The notes under the pieces were generated by a model, which was given only the letters and a program-made list of their open reading frames with translations, made no database searches and was not told where the DNA came from. DNA of 64,000 nucleotides, taken from contig NC_013082.1 of assembly GCF_000142805.1 (NCBI RefSeq), positions 186,001-250,000 of the forward strand. Direction: 5' to 3'. Both the position numbers and the translations under genes were made by a program. Source of the DNA: Lachancea thermotolerans CBS 6340 (Eukaryota > Ascomycota > Saccharomycetes > Saccharomycetales > Saccharomycetaceae). Positions 9,907 to 19,985 of this stretch are shown here, in pieces (position 1 is the stretch's first letter; every line of letters starts with the position of its first letter).

Positions 9907-10193
9907 AACGTCTCCAGGAGCTGTTGTTGATCAGTCGCAATTTGGTAAGGGATCGCTCAATTACTTTGTTTTGTTGCAAAGATCTCCAAAATCAATGCCG
10001 ATTTTAACGAGCTTATTTTTCTACTACAAGATAGAAAAATAACGAGGCTTCCTGAAAGTAAAGGATTCGAAAGTATAGCCTTCCGCTTATCCAAAAACAA
10101 TTCTGTCGTATATACATTGTTCATGTCCTTATATATGCTGCTTTGGGAGGGAATTCATTGCTGGTCCCACCAAATTGAGCGATTGTTTCCGCT

Positions 10194-13100
10194 TTATGCA
10201 TCTAAAAACTCACCATCGCTGCTGTCTGATTGTTCGCCATTATCATCATCATTGGCCGATTCTGGTTTGCTTTTCAACACCTCAGGCTCATTTTGCTCAT
10301 CCGAGTTCTCGGCTTGACCTGCCCCTACGAAATTCAGGCGATTTTCAGATCCAGAGCTTGAGCTATCGTTCTTCCTCCGAGCCCTTAACTTTGATAGCCT
10401 CTGGTGCTGAGCTGACATTTTCACCCCAGGTGATTCCGGGCCTCTTAGTTCAATCAATAGATTTCTAGCTCGATCAGTCAAATCCGAAGACCCGGTGTCA
10501 TGGCTGGCGGGTGACGTTGCGTTGCTATCTCTGACCCTGCGTTCAGGCGTTGGTGAAGTATCCGCCTCGTTTAGCTGAACTTCTGATGAATTATTATCAG
10601 GAGAATAAACTAATGATTTTCCATCTGAGTCCTCTATGTCGAAATTGTCCAAAATTGTTGAATTGGAAGAAGATCCTTGTAGAAGTCTCTTTCTTGCTAC
10701 AGCTCGTTTGCGAGCAGAAGATGGATCACTCTTAGCTGGGCCAGCGTTCTTTAACTTCTCTAAAAGCCTATCCATCACGTCCCTATCTTCGTTGACCTCA
10801 TTACGGACAGAATCACCTCCTGCATCCGTGGTACCCTTATTCTTACTTTCACTTTCGCGAGTTCTTTTTAGTTGGTCTTCAACGAGTTTCTTTCTTCTTT
10901 CGTAAGCTCTTTCTTCCTCTTCCAGCTTCAAGTTATAGACCTGAGCCTTTTTGTATTCTAGCAAGAAATCAGCAAACTTTTTGAAAAAAGAGTTTCTTGC
11001 AAACTTGTCCATGGCGTCTTCCCCAAATAGACGCATCAAGTTGTCGAACTCTAAAAGCGTTAATTTCATCTCATCCATTAATAAGTCGCCCTTCTTCCTT
11101 GCTTCTGGGAGGGTAGGAAGAACCTTCAATAGAACCCTGTCAGAAGGATGGAATTTTGTAGGGTCACTGAGATTTCCGATGTCCACAGACCGTTCAACAT
11201 TTATAACGCTTTGTGAGAATTCCCTGCAGTCCTGGGCAACTTGTTCGATTGATATTTTGACTGCAGCGACTACAGGCTCCAATTCTTTCAGAAAATCATT
11301 GAACTCAGGATAGGTTTCTCGGATTATTTTCTCAACGTAATTGAGGAAGGTCATGCTATTCTTGTCATCTTTAATGAACGTGAGCCTCTGCAGCGTAGCT
11401 AGCCGGAAGCCTTGAGCTTGTTTTGAAGAGTCATTCATGAAATTACCGACCGCCAAAATTACGTCAAGAACGTTGCGCAAATTCTCAGACTGCTGAATAG
11501 AACAGGTTGCTTTGTCAATCATACTCAGCTTGTGAACCAAGTCACTGTAATCTTTCTCATACGTTGTGATCACCTTCAGAGCGCGCATACGCGAAGACCA
11601 GTAAGTCTGTAGATTGACGAACAACTCAAGGTAAAGCCTATCTGCCCTCTGCAGCTCTGTGGGATCTTTTTCTGGAGGCTTAGCGTTCTCAACTGACGAA
11701 ACACCTTCCCAATCAATGGTATAGGGCGCAAAATTTCTTGCCAAATTGTTTGATACTTCGACAATTTCCTGCTTTGACAGGAAATCAATGACGCTGGGCG
11801 TTGACAGAAAGTCCCGATCGCATCTCAAAATTTTGGAAACAACTTCTTCCACCGAAAGAGAGGAATACATGTGTAAATTAATACCAAATTGTTGCGACAC
11901 GTCTCTCGAAAGGAAGGATAGCTTGTCAGAATCTTTCTTCTTTCTGCTAGCTAATGACTTTATTTCTCTTGCAGCAAATGCCTTCTCAAGCCTCGAAAGA
12001 ACACCTTTCTCGTAAAGATCATCTGCGAACTTTTCTGCCTTGGCATCTCTCCAGATGGAATCTTCGGCATCATCAATTTTCTCCCAGTGCAACTGCTTTA
12101 GCTTTTTAGATGGGCGTGGGTACCTATCAAATAAGGATGGTGATTGCGGGAGCATCGGAGATGGAGTTGCAGATTTGTTTCTTGAAACAGAAGCGCCAAA
12201 AGGTGGTGGAGGAGGAGGCGGAGGCGGAGGTCCATTGTTAGATGATTGCGATAAAAGTGCTGGTGGCGGCGGTGGAGGAGGAGGCGGTGGAGGTGGGGCA
12301 CCTGCTTTTGACGTTGATCCACTGCTACTTGAAGCAAGCATAGGTGGGATGGGTGGTGGTGGTGGTGGTGGCGGTGGAGCAGCTGCACTCTTTGTATCTG
12401 ACACTGCAGGATCCGGGTTATCCGTTTTAACAGGAGCCCCATTCTTGGCGAACAGATCCATGGGAGGAGGGGGTGGGGGTGGAGGAGCCGAAGTCGCACT
12501 GGCGATCTCATGGGAGTCTTTGTCAGTGGAAGAGCCTTCAGTTGTTCCCTCGTCCTCATGCGCTTGCTGTTTCCCGGCAGTTTTGGCTGCGGCCAGATTC
12601 TCACCAATGGTTATGGGTTTACTATGAGTGGTATTCTTATCGAGATCATGAGAGAGGGCAGGTTTTTCTTCGTTTGATTCCAATTGAGAGACACCTGCCG
12701 CGTCCTCTTGAACTCTCCGTGATAGAGGTTTTTCATCAACCATAATTCCAATACCAACATTTTCCTCAGCCTCGCTAGGCTTTATGTAGGAACTAGAGCC
12801 AATTTTCCCGGAAAGCTCACCTAGGTAAGGAACGGCGCCAGTTCTCTTTACTCGGTTCATGAAAGACTTTCTATGATAGCCACTTCCAGGGTAGTTGATT
12901 TCCCCGCCCGCAAACGAGTGCCTATTGCTGAGAGAGTTTTGAGCACCCCCGTATTTTTGCGATAAACTTTCCAAGAATGAGCTTGTAGGCAGTGTAGAAT
13001 CTGCGGCAATTTTGTCGCCGTTCTTATCGTCCATTTCATCTTCAGAAGAATCGGACGACGTCGCAGTCCGTAGAGGAGTTTCATTTGATTTTTCCGCGGC

Positions 13101-16100
13101 CTTTGAAGAATCAAGACCTGAAAGTATGTTGGAGACTTCTTCGACTATGTTAAGCGCTTCTTTCGGATCAAGAGTTCTAGCTTTATCATCACTGCTAACA
13201 CTCTTTCCAGCAAGAGCTTGGCCTAATGGTGAATCAGGATCAAAATTTATCCCAAATCCTTTATAGTCAGTTTCCAATTTCTTCAGCCTATCTAGAGCCA
13301 ATGATTTTTGGCCGCTGAACATTTCATGGAATCTTCCCTCCACATTGAACTTTGATATGTCGTTGCTCTCTTGCTGTAAGGAAGCCAGTTTTTTACGCAG
13401 CTCTTCGAGCTTCAATGCTGAAATCTGTTGGGCCTTTTCTTCGCTCTCTGAAACCGCTTTGTGGTCGTCTTCGTTAGAAACTTCAGGTTCTTTAATGTCA
13501 TCTTTCTGATAATCAGAAAAATTGGTCATTTCAAGCTCTCTGGCCTGATTTTCAATATCTTCCATACGTGATCTAAGCAGCTTGAGCCTCTTATTTGGTT
13601 CCAGAGAGAGGCCCAGCCTCTTCGATTCGACGTTGATTTCCTTCGAGGTCTTCTCGAGCTTCGCTTGTAGTGCTTTTTGAATTGCTAGCTTCCTTTCAGG
13701 TCTTAATGGTCTTGGGTTTTCACTTCCTTTTTCGTCACGCATGTTGTGAGAACCTTCAAAGTTGGAGTTCATGGCTGTTAAGGTTTTCCGTAGCTCAACC
13801 TCATGTTCATGCTTCGCCAGTATCAATTTCTTCTTACTTTCGTCAAGTTCATGTTGGAGCTGGGCGTTAACGCGTTGACTTTTTTCTAATATGTGATCCC
13901 GCTGTCTGACTTCGTCTTGAAGTTGACCCACTAACCCCCCTTCGGCATTAGAGAGTTTTTCTTTCAGGTTGTCTCTATCGGCCTTGATTTCCTCGTAACG
14001 CTTGACCCAGTCTCTATTCTCTAGAATTGCTCGGCGTGCGATCTCGTCTGTTTGCATCGCATCGTAAAGTCGTTGTATGGCACTGTTGAAAGATGACTGC
14101 ATGTCAACTGAAGCCATCGACACGTTTGAAACTAGTGCATCAATCAATTTCAATTGTTTTGTTCTTTGAGTGGGGTCATCTTTGTTTTTGCTACCTAGTT
14201 CGCCTGTACTGATAAGAAGATTCTGCAGTAAGGAGGTAAGATGTTGTTCAGCATCAGTTCCTTTACAAAGATTCCAAAGATTTTGTGTCATTGAAACGGG
14301 GTCCTTCATGTCAACGCCTTCGCCAGTTGACTCTTGTGAGTAAAGGGCATCAAAATCGTCAGTAGTTGAGTCGTCAAATCGTGCTAGTTGTTCATCAACC
14401 TTCTCATAGTTCAATAATTTCATTTTGTTGAGGATGCGGGGCAGACCTGCATTTTTCAAGCGTGCCCTGAGGACTGTTCTTTGCTTTACATCGACCGGGG
14501 TTTGACAGAGATGGTTTATGAGTAAAAGAGTAAGGTATGCATACTCCATGATTGCGTTCTCACCCCCAGAAGTTCTGAAGTCTTCTGAAGCGCCCACGAG
14601 TGACCCCATTTTGCCCCTCCCATCCAGAGTGTACTCAACCACAAGCATCCACTGTTCGAATTTTCTCATCACGCGATCACCATCGCCGTCAGGGGTAGGA
14701 GCTATGGAACTGCCTTTTTTAGGATCTTTACTGGCGGACTGTGTTATCAGCCTTGCTTGTAAATGGACGTTGTCACAAAACCTGGATTCCTGATCCAGAG
14801 CGTCCATGACATGGTTGAAACCATGAGGCAAAGACCATTGACTAAGGGAAATCAAGAGTTCCGAGGCCACTCGCCGCGTTGCCACTCTTAGGGATAAAAG
14901 ACCTTCAACTATAGCGGAGACTATTATTCTTGCGCTATTTGACATAACGGCTTCGTCCGCCCCCTCGCGAAGGTTAAGACTTGTCTTGAGACATTTGAAA
15001 TATGCAAACTCTTTATCAAGTACCTCGTCACCGAGTAAATTATCGGGTGATTCGCGGTAGCATGTCTTCAGTATAACGTTAGCAATGGCAACTTGGCCTT
15101 GTGCTTCCAAAAAGCCCTGAACCCAGTCAAGCTGCTCGGTACGTAGCGATACCCATAAGTCGTTTAGCCTTTTTGCAGAAATATCATTGCAAATAATCTT
15201 ACGCACATAGTAGTCTGGCGATAAATGAGATGGGTCCTGGGACAGAGTTGTCGTGCTTGAGGTTCCTAGGTTCGAGGAATAAAACTGTTCAGAAGTGTTC
15301 ACACTTGAGGTAGATATTTTGGGACGGCTCAGGCCGGTGAAACTGCCATTGGGAGAAGTTGAACTCGTAAAGTTTGACGCAGACGGAGAGTCGGGGACTG
15401 CAGAGGAGCTGCCCCCAACAACCGTGGATGACTTTGAGGCATTTTTGCTATTCATGAACTTCTTGACCTCTGACTGTAGATCTTGCCGAACCATCAACCA
15501 CTTTTTTTCGAGGTCGTAGTTGTTTAGCTCTCTTTGAGCCGAGGCGGGCAAACTCTGGTAAACGTTTCTCTTGTAGAGCACCTCTTCGAAGAGCTCCTCG
15601 ATCTCCTTGGGGTCTCGCGGCCTTTCCAGGCGCACGGCCCCGTCGGGACCCACGAACTTTGACAGGTTCGAGAACGAACCCTGCGAGAATATGCTGGCTG
15701 ACGACATGCTTTGGTTTGTTTGTTGCCGTGAGAGTTTGGAGCCGGATACAGCGGAGTTGTTGTTAGACCACTGCGACGCGCGGCGGGAGTACGAGTATTT
15801 GGTGGGCGAGCCGACGGATGCGTTTGACGCGGAGCGGTTGTGGGCGCCGACCGCGTCTGTGTAGGCAGACAAACTGGCCATGTTGAGCGTGGACTGTTTG
15901 CTCAGGGGCTTGTGCGAGAACTCGCCGGTGTCCGGCAGGTTGATCTTCTTAGGAGATGAGATGTCCGAGATGTCAAGCTTCTGCGTGTTGTGGCTGACAC
16001 TCGAGTTCCCGCTACCCGTGGTCAGTCTCTTTAGGTTCGAGAAAATGCCACCATTTCCAGAGCTGCTGCTGGCCGAACGGTTGTGCGGTGCCTTTGAGGA

Positions 16101-16124
16101 CTTGGAGTTGCTAGAGCGATTCAT
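10194..16124 (-). CDS. BNI1: Bni1, formin nucleating actin cables
   Basis: A 1976-residue formin (S. cerevisiae Bni1 is 1953). Order: Ser/Asn-rich N-terminus (1-165); GTPase-binding and FH3 region (about 170-700); coiled-coil segments (about 715-980); FH1 with four polyproline blocks (about 1215-1315, DNA 12180-12490); FH2 actin-binding domain (about 1330-1750, starting KKLKQLHWEKI); a C-terminal DAD-type motif MDRLLEKLK near 1785; and an acidic tail. FH1 delivers profilin-actin and FH2 caps and elongates barbed ends; Rho GTPases relieve DID-DAD autoinhibition. The first 500 bp of coding sequence are GC-rich (67 percent at 15601-15660). It lies beside SEC2 as in S. cerevisiae; both act in polarised secretion. 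Confidence 0.97.
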   Translation of the reverse strand: MNRSSNSKSSKAPHNRSASSSSGNGGIFSNLKRLTTGSGNSSVSHNTQKLDISDISSPKKINLPDTGEFSHKPLSKQSTLNMASLSAYTDAVGAHNRSASNASVGSPTKYSYSRRASQWSNNNSAVSGSKLSRQQTNQSMSSASIFSQGSFSNLSKFVGPDGAVRLERPRDPKEIEELFEEVLYKRNVYQSLPASAQRELNNYDLEKKWLMVRQDLQSEVKKFMNSKNASKSSTVVGGSSSAVPDSPSASNFTSSTSPNGSFTGLSRPKISTSSVNTSEQFYSSNLGTSSTTTLSQDPSHLSPDYYVRKIICNDISAKRLNDLWVSLRTEQLDWVQGFLEAQGQVAIANVILKTCYRESPDNLLGDEVLDKEFAYFKCLKTSLNLREGADEAVMSNSARIIVSAIVEGLLSLRVATRRVASELLISLSQWSLPHGFNHVMDALDQESRFCDNVHLQARLITQSASKDPKKGSSIAPTPDGDGDRVMRKFEQWMLVVEYTLDGRGKMGSLVGASEDFRTSGGENAIMEYAYLTLLLINHLCQTPVDVKQRTVLRARLKNAGLPRILNKMKLLNYEKVDEQLARFDDSTTDDFDALYSQESTGEGVDMKDPVSMTQNLWNLCKGTDAEQHLTSLLQNLLISTGELGSKNKDDPTQRTKQLKLIDALVSNVSMASVDMQSSFNSAIQRLYDAMQTDEIARRAILENRDWVKRYEEIKADRDNLKEKLSNAEGGLVGQLQDEVRQRDHILEKSQRVNAQLQHELDESKKKLILAKHEHEVELRKTLTAMNSNFEGSHNMRDEKGSENPRPLRPERKLAIQKALQAKLEKTSKEINVESKRLGLSLEPNKRLKLLRSRMEDIENQARELEMTNFSDYQKDDIKEPEVSNEDDHKAVSESEEKAQQISALKLEELRKKLASLQQESNDISKFNVEGRFHEMFSGQKSLALDRLKKLETDYKGFGINFDPDSPLGQALAGKSVSSDDKARTLDPKEALNIVEEVSNILSGLDSSKAAEKSNETPLRTATSSDSSEDEMDDKNGDKIAADSTLPTSSFLESLSQKYGGAQNSLSNRHSFAGGEINYPGSGYHRKSFMNRVKRTGAVPYLGELSGKIGSSSYIKPSEAEENVGIGIMVDEKPLSRRVQEDAAGVSQLESNEEKPALSHDLDKNTTHSKPITIGENLAAAKTAGKQQAHEDEGTTEGSSTDKDSHEIASATSAPPPPPPPPMDLFAKNGAPVKTDNPDPAVSDTKSAAAPPPPPPPPPIPPMLASSSSGSTSKAGAPPPPPPPPPPPPALLSQSSNNGPPPPPPPPPPFGASVSRNKSATPSPMLPQSPSLFDRYPRPSKKLKQLHWEKIDDAEDSIWRDAKAEKFADDLYEKGVLSRLEKAFAAREIKSLASRKKKDSDKLSFLSRDVSQQFGINLHMYSSLSVEEVVSKILRCDRDFLSTPSVIDFLSKQEIVEVSNNLARNFAPYTIDWEGVSSVENAKPPEKDPTELQRADRLYLELFVNLQTYWSSRMRALKVITTYEKDYSDLVHKLSMIDKATCSIQQSENLRNVLDVILAVGNFMNDSSKQAQGFRLATLQRLTFIKDDKNSMTFLNYVEKIIRETYPEFNDFLKELEPVVAAVKISIEQVAQDCREFSQSVINVERSVDIGNLSDPTKFHPSDRVLLKVLPTLPEARKKGDLLMDEMKLTLLEFDNLMRLFGEDAMDKFARNSFFKKFADFLLEYKKAQVYNLKLEEEERAYERRKKLVEDQLKRTRESESKNKGTTDAGGDSVRNEVNEDRDVMDRLLEKLKNAGPAKSDPSSARKRAVARKRLLQGSSSNSTILDNFDIEDSDGKSLVYSPDNNSSEVQLNEADTSPTPERRVRDSNATSPASHDTGSSDLTDRARNLLIELRGPESPGVKMSAQHQRLSKLRARRKNDSSSSGSENRLNFVGAGQAENSDEQNEPEVLKSKPESANDDDNGEQSDSSDGEFLDA

Positions 16125-16745
16125 GGAGCACTGTTTTTCCGGGGTCTTGGTCGGCTCTTGAATGTTTCAGTTCTGATAAAAAAGGATCAAAACTGGATGG
16201 CAGAGCCGTGCGCAAATTCAATTGCTTTGCGGAATGCTTCGGATCAGGAAACGACAGGGTATCAAACCCTTCAATGCGAGCTCTTGAACTTCGTCCTTAA
16301 AAACCAGTGAGAAGTGGAACTTTTCCCAAACGCTGAGTATAACTTTGTGTATGTGCGAGTCCAACTGGTGATGTCATGAGATACGAGAATCGCGCAGCCT
16401 GTGGCCGAGAACCCCGGCGCTCGGCGCCAAATGTGACAAGCAATGAACGGTGAACGAAAGACGGGCCGCGTGTTGCAGACCGTCGCGACAGCGGTTCTAG
16501 TGAGTACGCGCATGTTCGTGTCAAGAATTTTGAATGAATTACCGGTGGATATATCAATGAATTGTGGATGAATTGTTCAGAATTGTTAGATAAATATTAA
16601 AAAAGTTGGTGAAGCTACTCCGATGGTTTATAAAAAAGAAGAGATCAAATGCAATGTGCCCGGGGAGCTATTAGAAGAGGGACTATGAGTAGCCCGCTGT
16701 AGGCTAATGTTAGCCGTAGTTGTAGATATGACCGTAGCGGCGGCC
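16125..16745. other. Intergenic region, BNI1 promoter and permease 3' flank
   Basis: 621 bp between the ATG of BNI1 and the stop of the CAN1-like permease, both on the minus strand. A match to the Abf1 consensus (RTCRYBNNNNACG) is at 16373-16385, but one match in this length is not surprising by chance. I see no gene or RNA. Confidence 0.6.
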
Positions 16746-18413
16746 TCAAGCCATCGCGGCCCAAAACTTGCCCCACAGGTTGGTGGGCTCGTCGTCCTCC
16801 CACACCTCGGCCTCGATTTCACGTCTGTCGCTGTCGATGTCCACGTCCTCGACCTTGTGTATTAGTCTACTTTTGAAAATCACCTGGAAAATAACCCAGA
16901 CGGCAATAAACAGGAACACACTGACGTAGGCGGCGAAGAAGTTGGAGACGTTAAATTTGGGCGCGAAGGCGGTGAAACCCTGGATAATGATGATCAGGAG
17001 GATGAAAAAGGCCGCGTAGTAGGCACCCCAAGGCATGAGCTTGGCCTTGAAGGGCAGGTCGTCACGGGAGATGCCCTGGTACTTCAGAGCCTGCATGAAG
17101 CGGATGTGGCACAGGGAGATGAAGAGCCAGGCGAAGAAACCCGCGATGGCGGTGATGTTCAGCAGCCAGTCGAAGGCCTTAGCCGAGCCGCTGGAGACAC
17201 TCAGGTAGCCCAGGAAGCCGAATAAGGAGACGATGCCGACGCAGATGTAAGGCACACCGTGGCGGTTGATCCTGCCGATGATCTTGGGGGCCAGGCCCTC
17301 CTTGGCCAGGCCGTAGAGCACACGGGAGCCCACGTAGACGTTGGAGTTGGCCGCGGAGATGATGGTTGTGAGGATCACGGCGTTGAAGATGTCGGGCAGC
17401 GCGCGGGTGCCGGAGTTCTGGATGGCAATGATGAAGGGCGAGCTGGCGGAATAGTTGGCGGTGGAGTCGAGCTTGGGGTCGTTGAAGGGCACGAGCAGGC
17501 CGATGAAAAACAGCGAGCCCACGTAGAACAGCAGGATACGCAGGAACACCTTGCGGATGGCCTTGGGCACGGTCTTGCGCGGGTTGGCGGACTCGCCGGC
17601 ACTCACGCCGACCAGCTCGGTACCCTGGTACGTGAACGCGGCGTTGACCAGCGAGGAGACCCAGCCCAGGAAGCGACCCTCGGACTTGCTCTTGGAGATG
17701 ATACCGTCACCCCAGGGCCCCGGATTGCGCCAGTAGCGGAACCCGACAGGCCCGGTCTTGCCCGCGCCGCACACCATGCACAGGCAGTAGATCAGGAACC
17801 CCACGATCGCGATCACCTTGATCAGCGCGATCCAGAACTGGAACTCACCGTAGAACTTGACCGACACCAGGTTGGACAGCGAGATGGGCACCCAGAAGAT
17901 AATGATCCACGCCGCGTTGGGCACGCCCAGCGTCCAGTACTGGATGATTTCGCCCACGATCGACAGTTCCAGCGCGAACGTTATGCACCACGAGAAACAG
18001 TACATGTACCCGTTGGCCGCGCCCAGCGCGGGCGACAGAAACCGCCGCGTGAACACCGTGAACGACGACGCCACGGGGATGAACGTGGCCATTTCTCCCA
18101 GCGACTGCGTCACGAAGAACGCCAGCGACCCCATGAACAGGTACGAGATCAGCGACCCCACGGGGCCCGCGTCGCGCAGCGGGTTGGCGATACCCACGAA
18201 GAGACCCGTGCCAATCGTGCCTCCCAGCGCGATCATCGACACGTGCCGCGGCTTGAGCGCTCTCTGGATCCCGCGCTCCTGCGACGACGCCGTGTCGATC
18301 TGCGACTGCTGCTCCAGAACCCCGTCTGCGAGCGAACTAGATTCGCCCTCCTCCATCACCTTGATTTCGTTTTTGTGCAGCTGCGGCTGCTTTTCGAAGC
18401 TCTGCATTTCCAT
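16746..18413 (-). CDS. CAN1: Basic amino-acid permease, CAN1/ALP1 (arginine) type
   Basis: A 555-residue plasma-membrane permease of the yeast amino-acid transporter (YAT) family, a proton symporter for basic amino acids. A cytosolic N-terminus of about 65 residues precedes 12 transmembrane segments, beginning with the family signature [19 protein letters not shown]. Further landmarks are the [12 protein letters not shown] loop, [14 protein letters not shown], and the C-terminal [19 protein letters not shown] run. Residues [15 protein letters not shown] and [15 protein letters not shown] match the Can1/Alp1 rather than the Lyp1 pattern. It is divergently paired with the LYP1-like gene, as ALP1 and LYP1 are in S. 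cerevisiae. GC content rises from about 37 percent at its 3' end to 63-70 percent toward its 5' end. Arginine specificity is inferred from subfamily. Confidence 0.9.
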   Translation of the reverse strand: MEMQSFEKQPQLHKNEIKVMEEGESSSLADGVLEQQSQIDTASSQERGIQRALKPRHVSMIALGGTIGTGLFVGIANPLRDAGPVGSLISYLFMGSLAFFVTQSLGEMATFIPVASSFTVFTRRFLSPALGAANGYMYCFSWCITFALELSIVGEIIQYWTLGVPNAAWIIIFWVPISLSNLVSVKFYGEFQFWIALIKVIAIVGFLIYCLCMVCGAGKTGPVGFRYWRNPGPWGDGIISKSKSEGRFLGWVSSLVNAAFTYQGTELVGVSAGESANPRKTVPKAIRKVFLRILLFYVGSLFFIGLLVPFNDPKLDSTANYSASSPFIIAIQNSGTRALPDIFNAVILTTIISAANSNVYVGSRVLYGLAKEGLAPKIIGRINRHGVPYICVGIVSLFGFLGYLSVSSGSAKAFDWLLNITAIAGFFAWLFISLCHIRFMQALKYQGISRDDLPFKAKLMPWGAYYAAFFILLIIIIQGFTAFAPKFNVSNFFAAYVSVFLFIAVWVIFQVIFKSRLIHKVEDVDIDSDRREIEAEVWEDDEPTNLWGKFWAAMA

Positions 18414-18954
18414 TGTGTCGAGCGAGTGAGCTAGCGAGCGAGCGTACGTGCGTTAGACGTCTGTTTTGGCCGACGAAGTGCTATAGGAAAGAACTGCCGA
18501 GAGAGCCAACGACTTTTTATGGTAGCGAGCCGAACAGAACAAACTTTGCGCAATGGGTCCCAGGGCTCTGGCTCTTGCCGTTAAATCATAATTTCGAGCC
18601 GGCTCACTGCCTCTGCTCCAACTGCGCTGTTATCTGGTGCTCATCGGCGCGCGCGTGCGCTGCAGCGCATAAACAGAAAGGGTTTAGGGCCGTGAGCGCC
18701 TATAGCTTATAAAAGAAAGCTTCACCGAGGAGAATAGGCGAAAGAGACGCCTGCGTTGCTTTTTACTTCTTCACTTGCGGCGCGTGCGGCGCAGAAGCGC
18801 AGAATAGCGCTGACATAAGCGCCATCGTGCGAGGGGAGGCACGTGTCGCGGCATGCGGTGAGCGCGCGCGGAAGAGGGCGCCGAATTGTAGGACGGTGTG
18901 TTGGGCGGTGATTCGCCGGGCGGAGTGCTGCTATCGGAGGACGGGGCGGGGTTT

Positions 18955-19000
18955 TGTGTGAGTGAGCGTGATTTTGCGTGAGCGTGAGTGTGAGTGTGAG
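18955..19000. repeat. GTGAGY-type simple repeat
   Basis: An imperfect run of GTGAGT, GTGAGC and GCGTGAG units, about 46 bp, on the plus strand inside the permease promoter. It is low-complexity and has no obvious function. Confidence 0.7.
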
Positions 19001-19099
19001 AAATAGGCGCTGTGTGGAAAGCGCGCTGCCCCGCGGAACGCGGGGCACGGGACAGAAAGGCTGCCACAGGACCAGGACACGTGACCGCAGGACGCAGAG

Positions 19100-19213
19100 C
19101 ACGTGACCACGCTACAAGCGCGGTACGCACCAGCCAACACGTGACCACACTACAAGCGCGGTACGCACCAGCCAACACGTGACCACACTACAAGCGCGGT
19201 ACGCACCAGCCAA
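19100..19213. repeat. 38-bp tandem repeat, three full copies, each starting CACGTGACC
   Basis: Units at 19100-19137, 19138-19175 and 19176-19213. Units two and three are identical and unit one differs at one base; a fourth, diverged unit follows at 19214-19251 and keeps the CACGTGACC head and the GCGCGGT core. Each unit opens with an E-box of the Cbf1 type (reverse complement GTCACGTG). The near identity points to recent amplification or conversion. Confidence 0.9.
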
Positions 19214-19985
19214 CACGTGACCGGGGTATACGCGCGGTGCGCACCGATCTGCACGTAAGTGGTGTATACGCGCGGAGTGGGCGCGACGCGCCGGCGGCAG
19301 GCCCCGAACAGGACCTGGTATATAACACGGGGGCGGCAAGCGCGCAGGGGCGGCGACAAGGGGCGCGAGGGGAGCATGGTCGACGCACACAGCGCGGACG
19401 CGGCTCGTCGCGCGCACTCGCACCCAGCGGGACCGCACTCCAGCCGGGGGCGCGCACGCGGCCGCGCTGGGTCCGCGTGGCCACGCCTGCCACGTGACCA
19501 ACCACGTGACCATTGATATGATCACCACACACGGTAATCACCATACACGCACAACGTCACTCCACACGCGCTTTCATCACTCCACACGCACCACGTCACC
19601 GCCCACAAAGGCCAGCGTCCCCCGCTGCCGCCAAAAAAAAAAGCAACGCCCCGCACCGCACGCACCGCCCCGCGCGCGGCATCGAAAAGAAGAATTAAGG
19701 CTCTTTTTCACCCTGCGCAGCGCAGCGCCTGGCGTCAGCCCGCCGCAGGCTCTGGGATGATTCATCTCTCAGTACAAACAGACACCCCGGCACGCGCGAT
19801 GTCGAAAAATTCCAGTGGCATCCACAATGGCGAGGAAAAAAGAAGCTTGCGCTCCCTGCGCGTCCCCGGGACTATATTGCAAGAGCTCAGGAGAAGCGAA
19901 ACGTCCCGTCTCTTCCTCTCGCCAACTCCAGTCAACAGAACAATCAATTCATCAGCGCTGCTGTAGTGTGCCAAAACATCCCGGT

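Larger units (their letters stand above)
18414..19985. promoter_or_regulatory. GC-rich shared promoter of the divergent permeases
   Basis: 1.57 kb between the two divergent permease start codons, up to 77 percent GC (19381-19440). It holds a GTGAG-type simple repeat (18955-19000), a 38-bp tandem repeat (19100-19213), and CACGTG boxes at 18840, 19078, 19100, 19138, 19176, 19214, 19491 and 19503. TATA-like boxes lie near the CAN1-type side (reverse complement of TTTTTATGG, about 18510) and at 18709 and 19319 on the plus strand. Several frames of 60-140 codons run through it because stop codons are rare in GC-rich DNA; none resembles a known protein. The matching interval in S. cerevisiae holds BSC4, reported as a newly arisen gene. 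Confidence 0.75.

Noticed and set aside
12040-12627. A Gly-rich plus-strand frame of 195 codons
   Set aside because: It is the antisense of the polyproline FH1 region of BNI1.
17259-18434. A 391-codon plus-strand frame antisense to the CAN1-type permease
   Set aside because: It is the mirror of a GC-rich, strongly codon-biased gene; its His/Arg/Asp/Gly-rich translation is typical of antisense frames.
19078-19508. CACGTG array as centromere DNA element I copies
   Set aside because: The surrounding DNA is over 60 percent GC with no AT-rich CDEII or CDEIII, so promoter E-boxes are the better reading.
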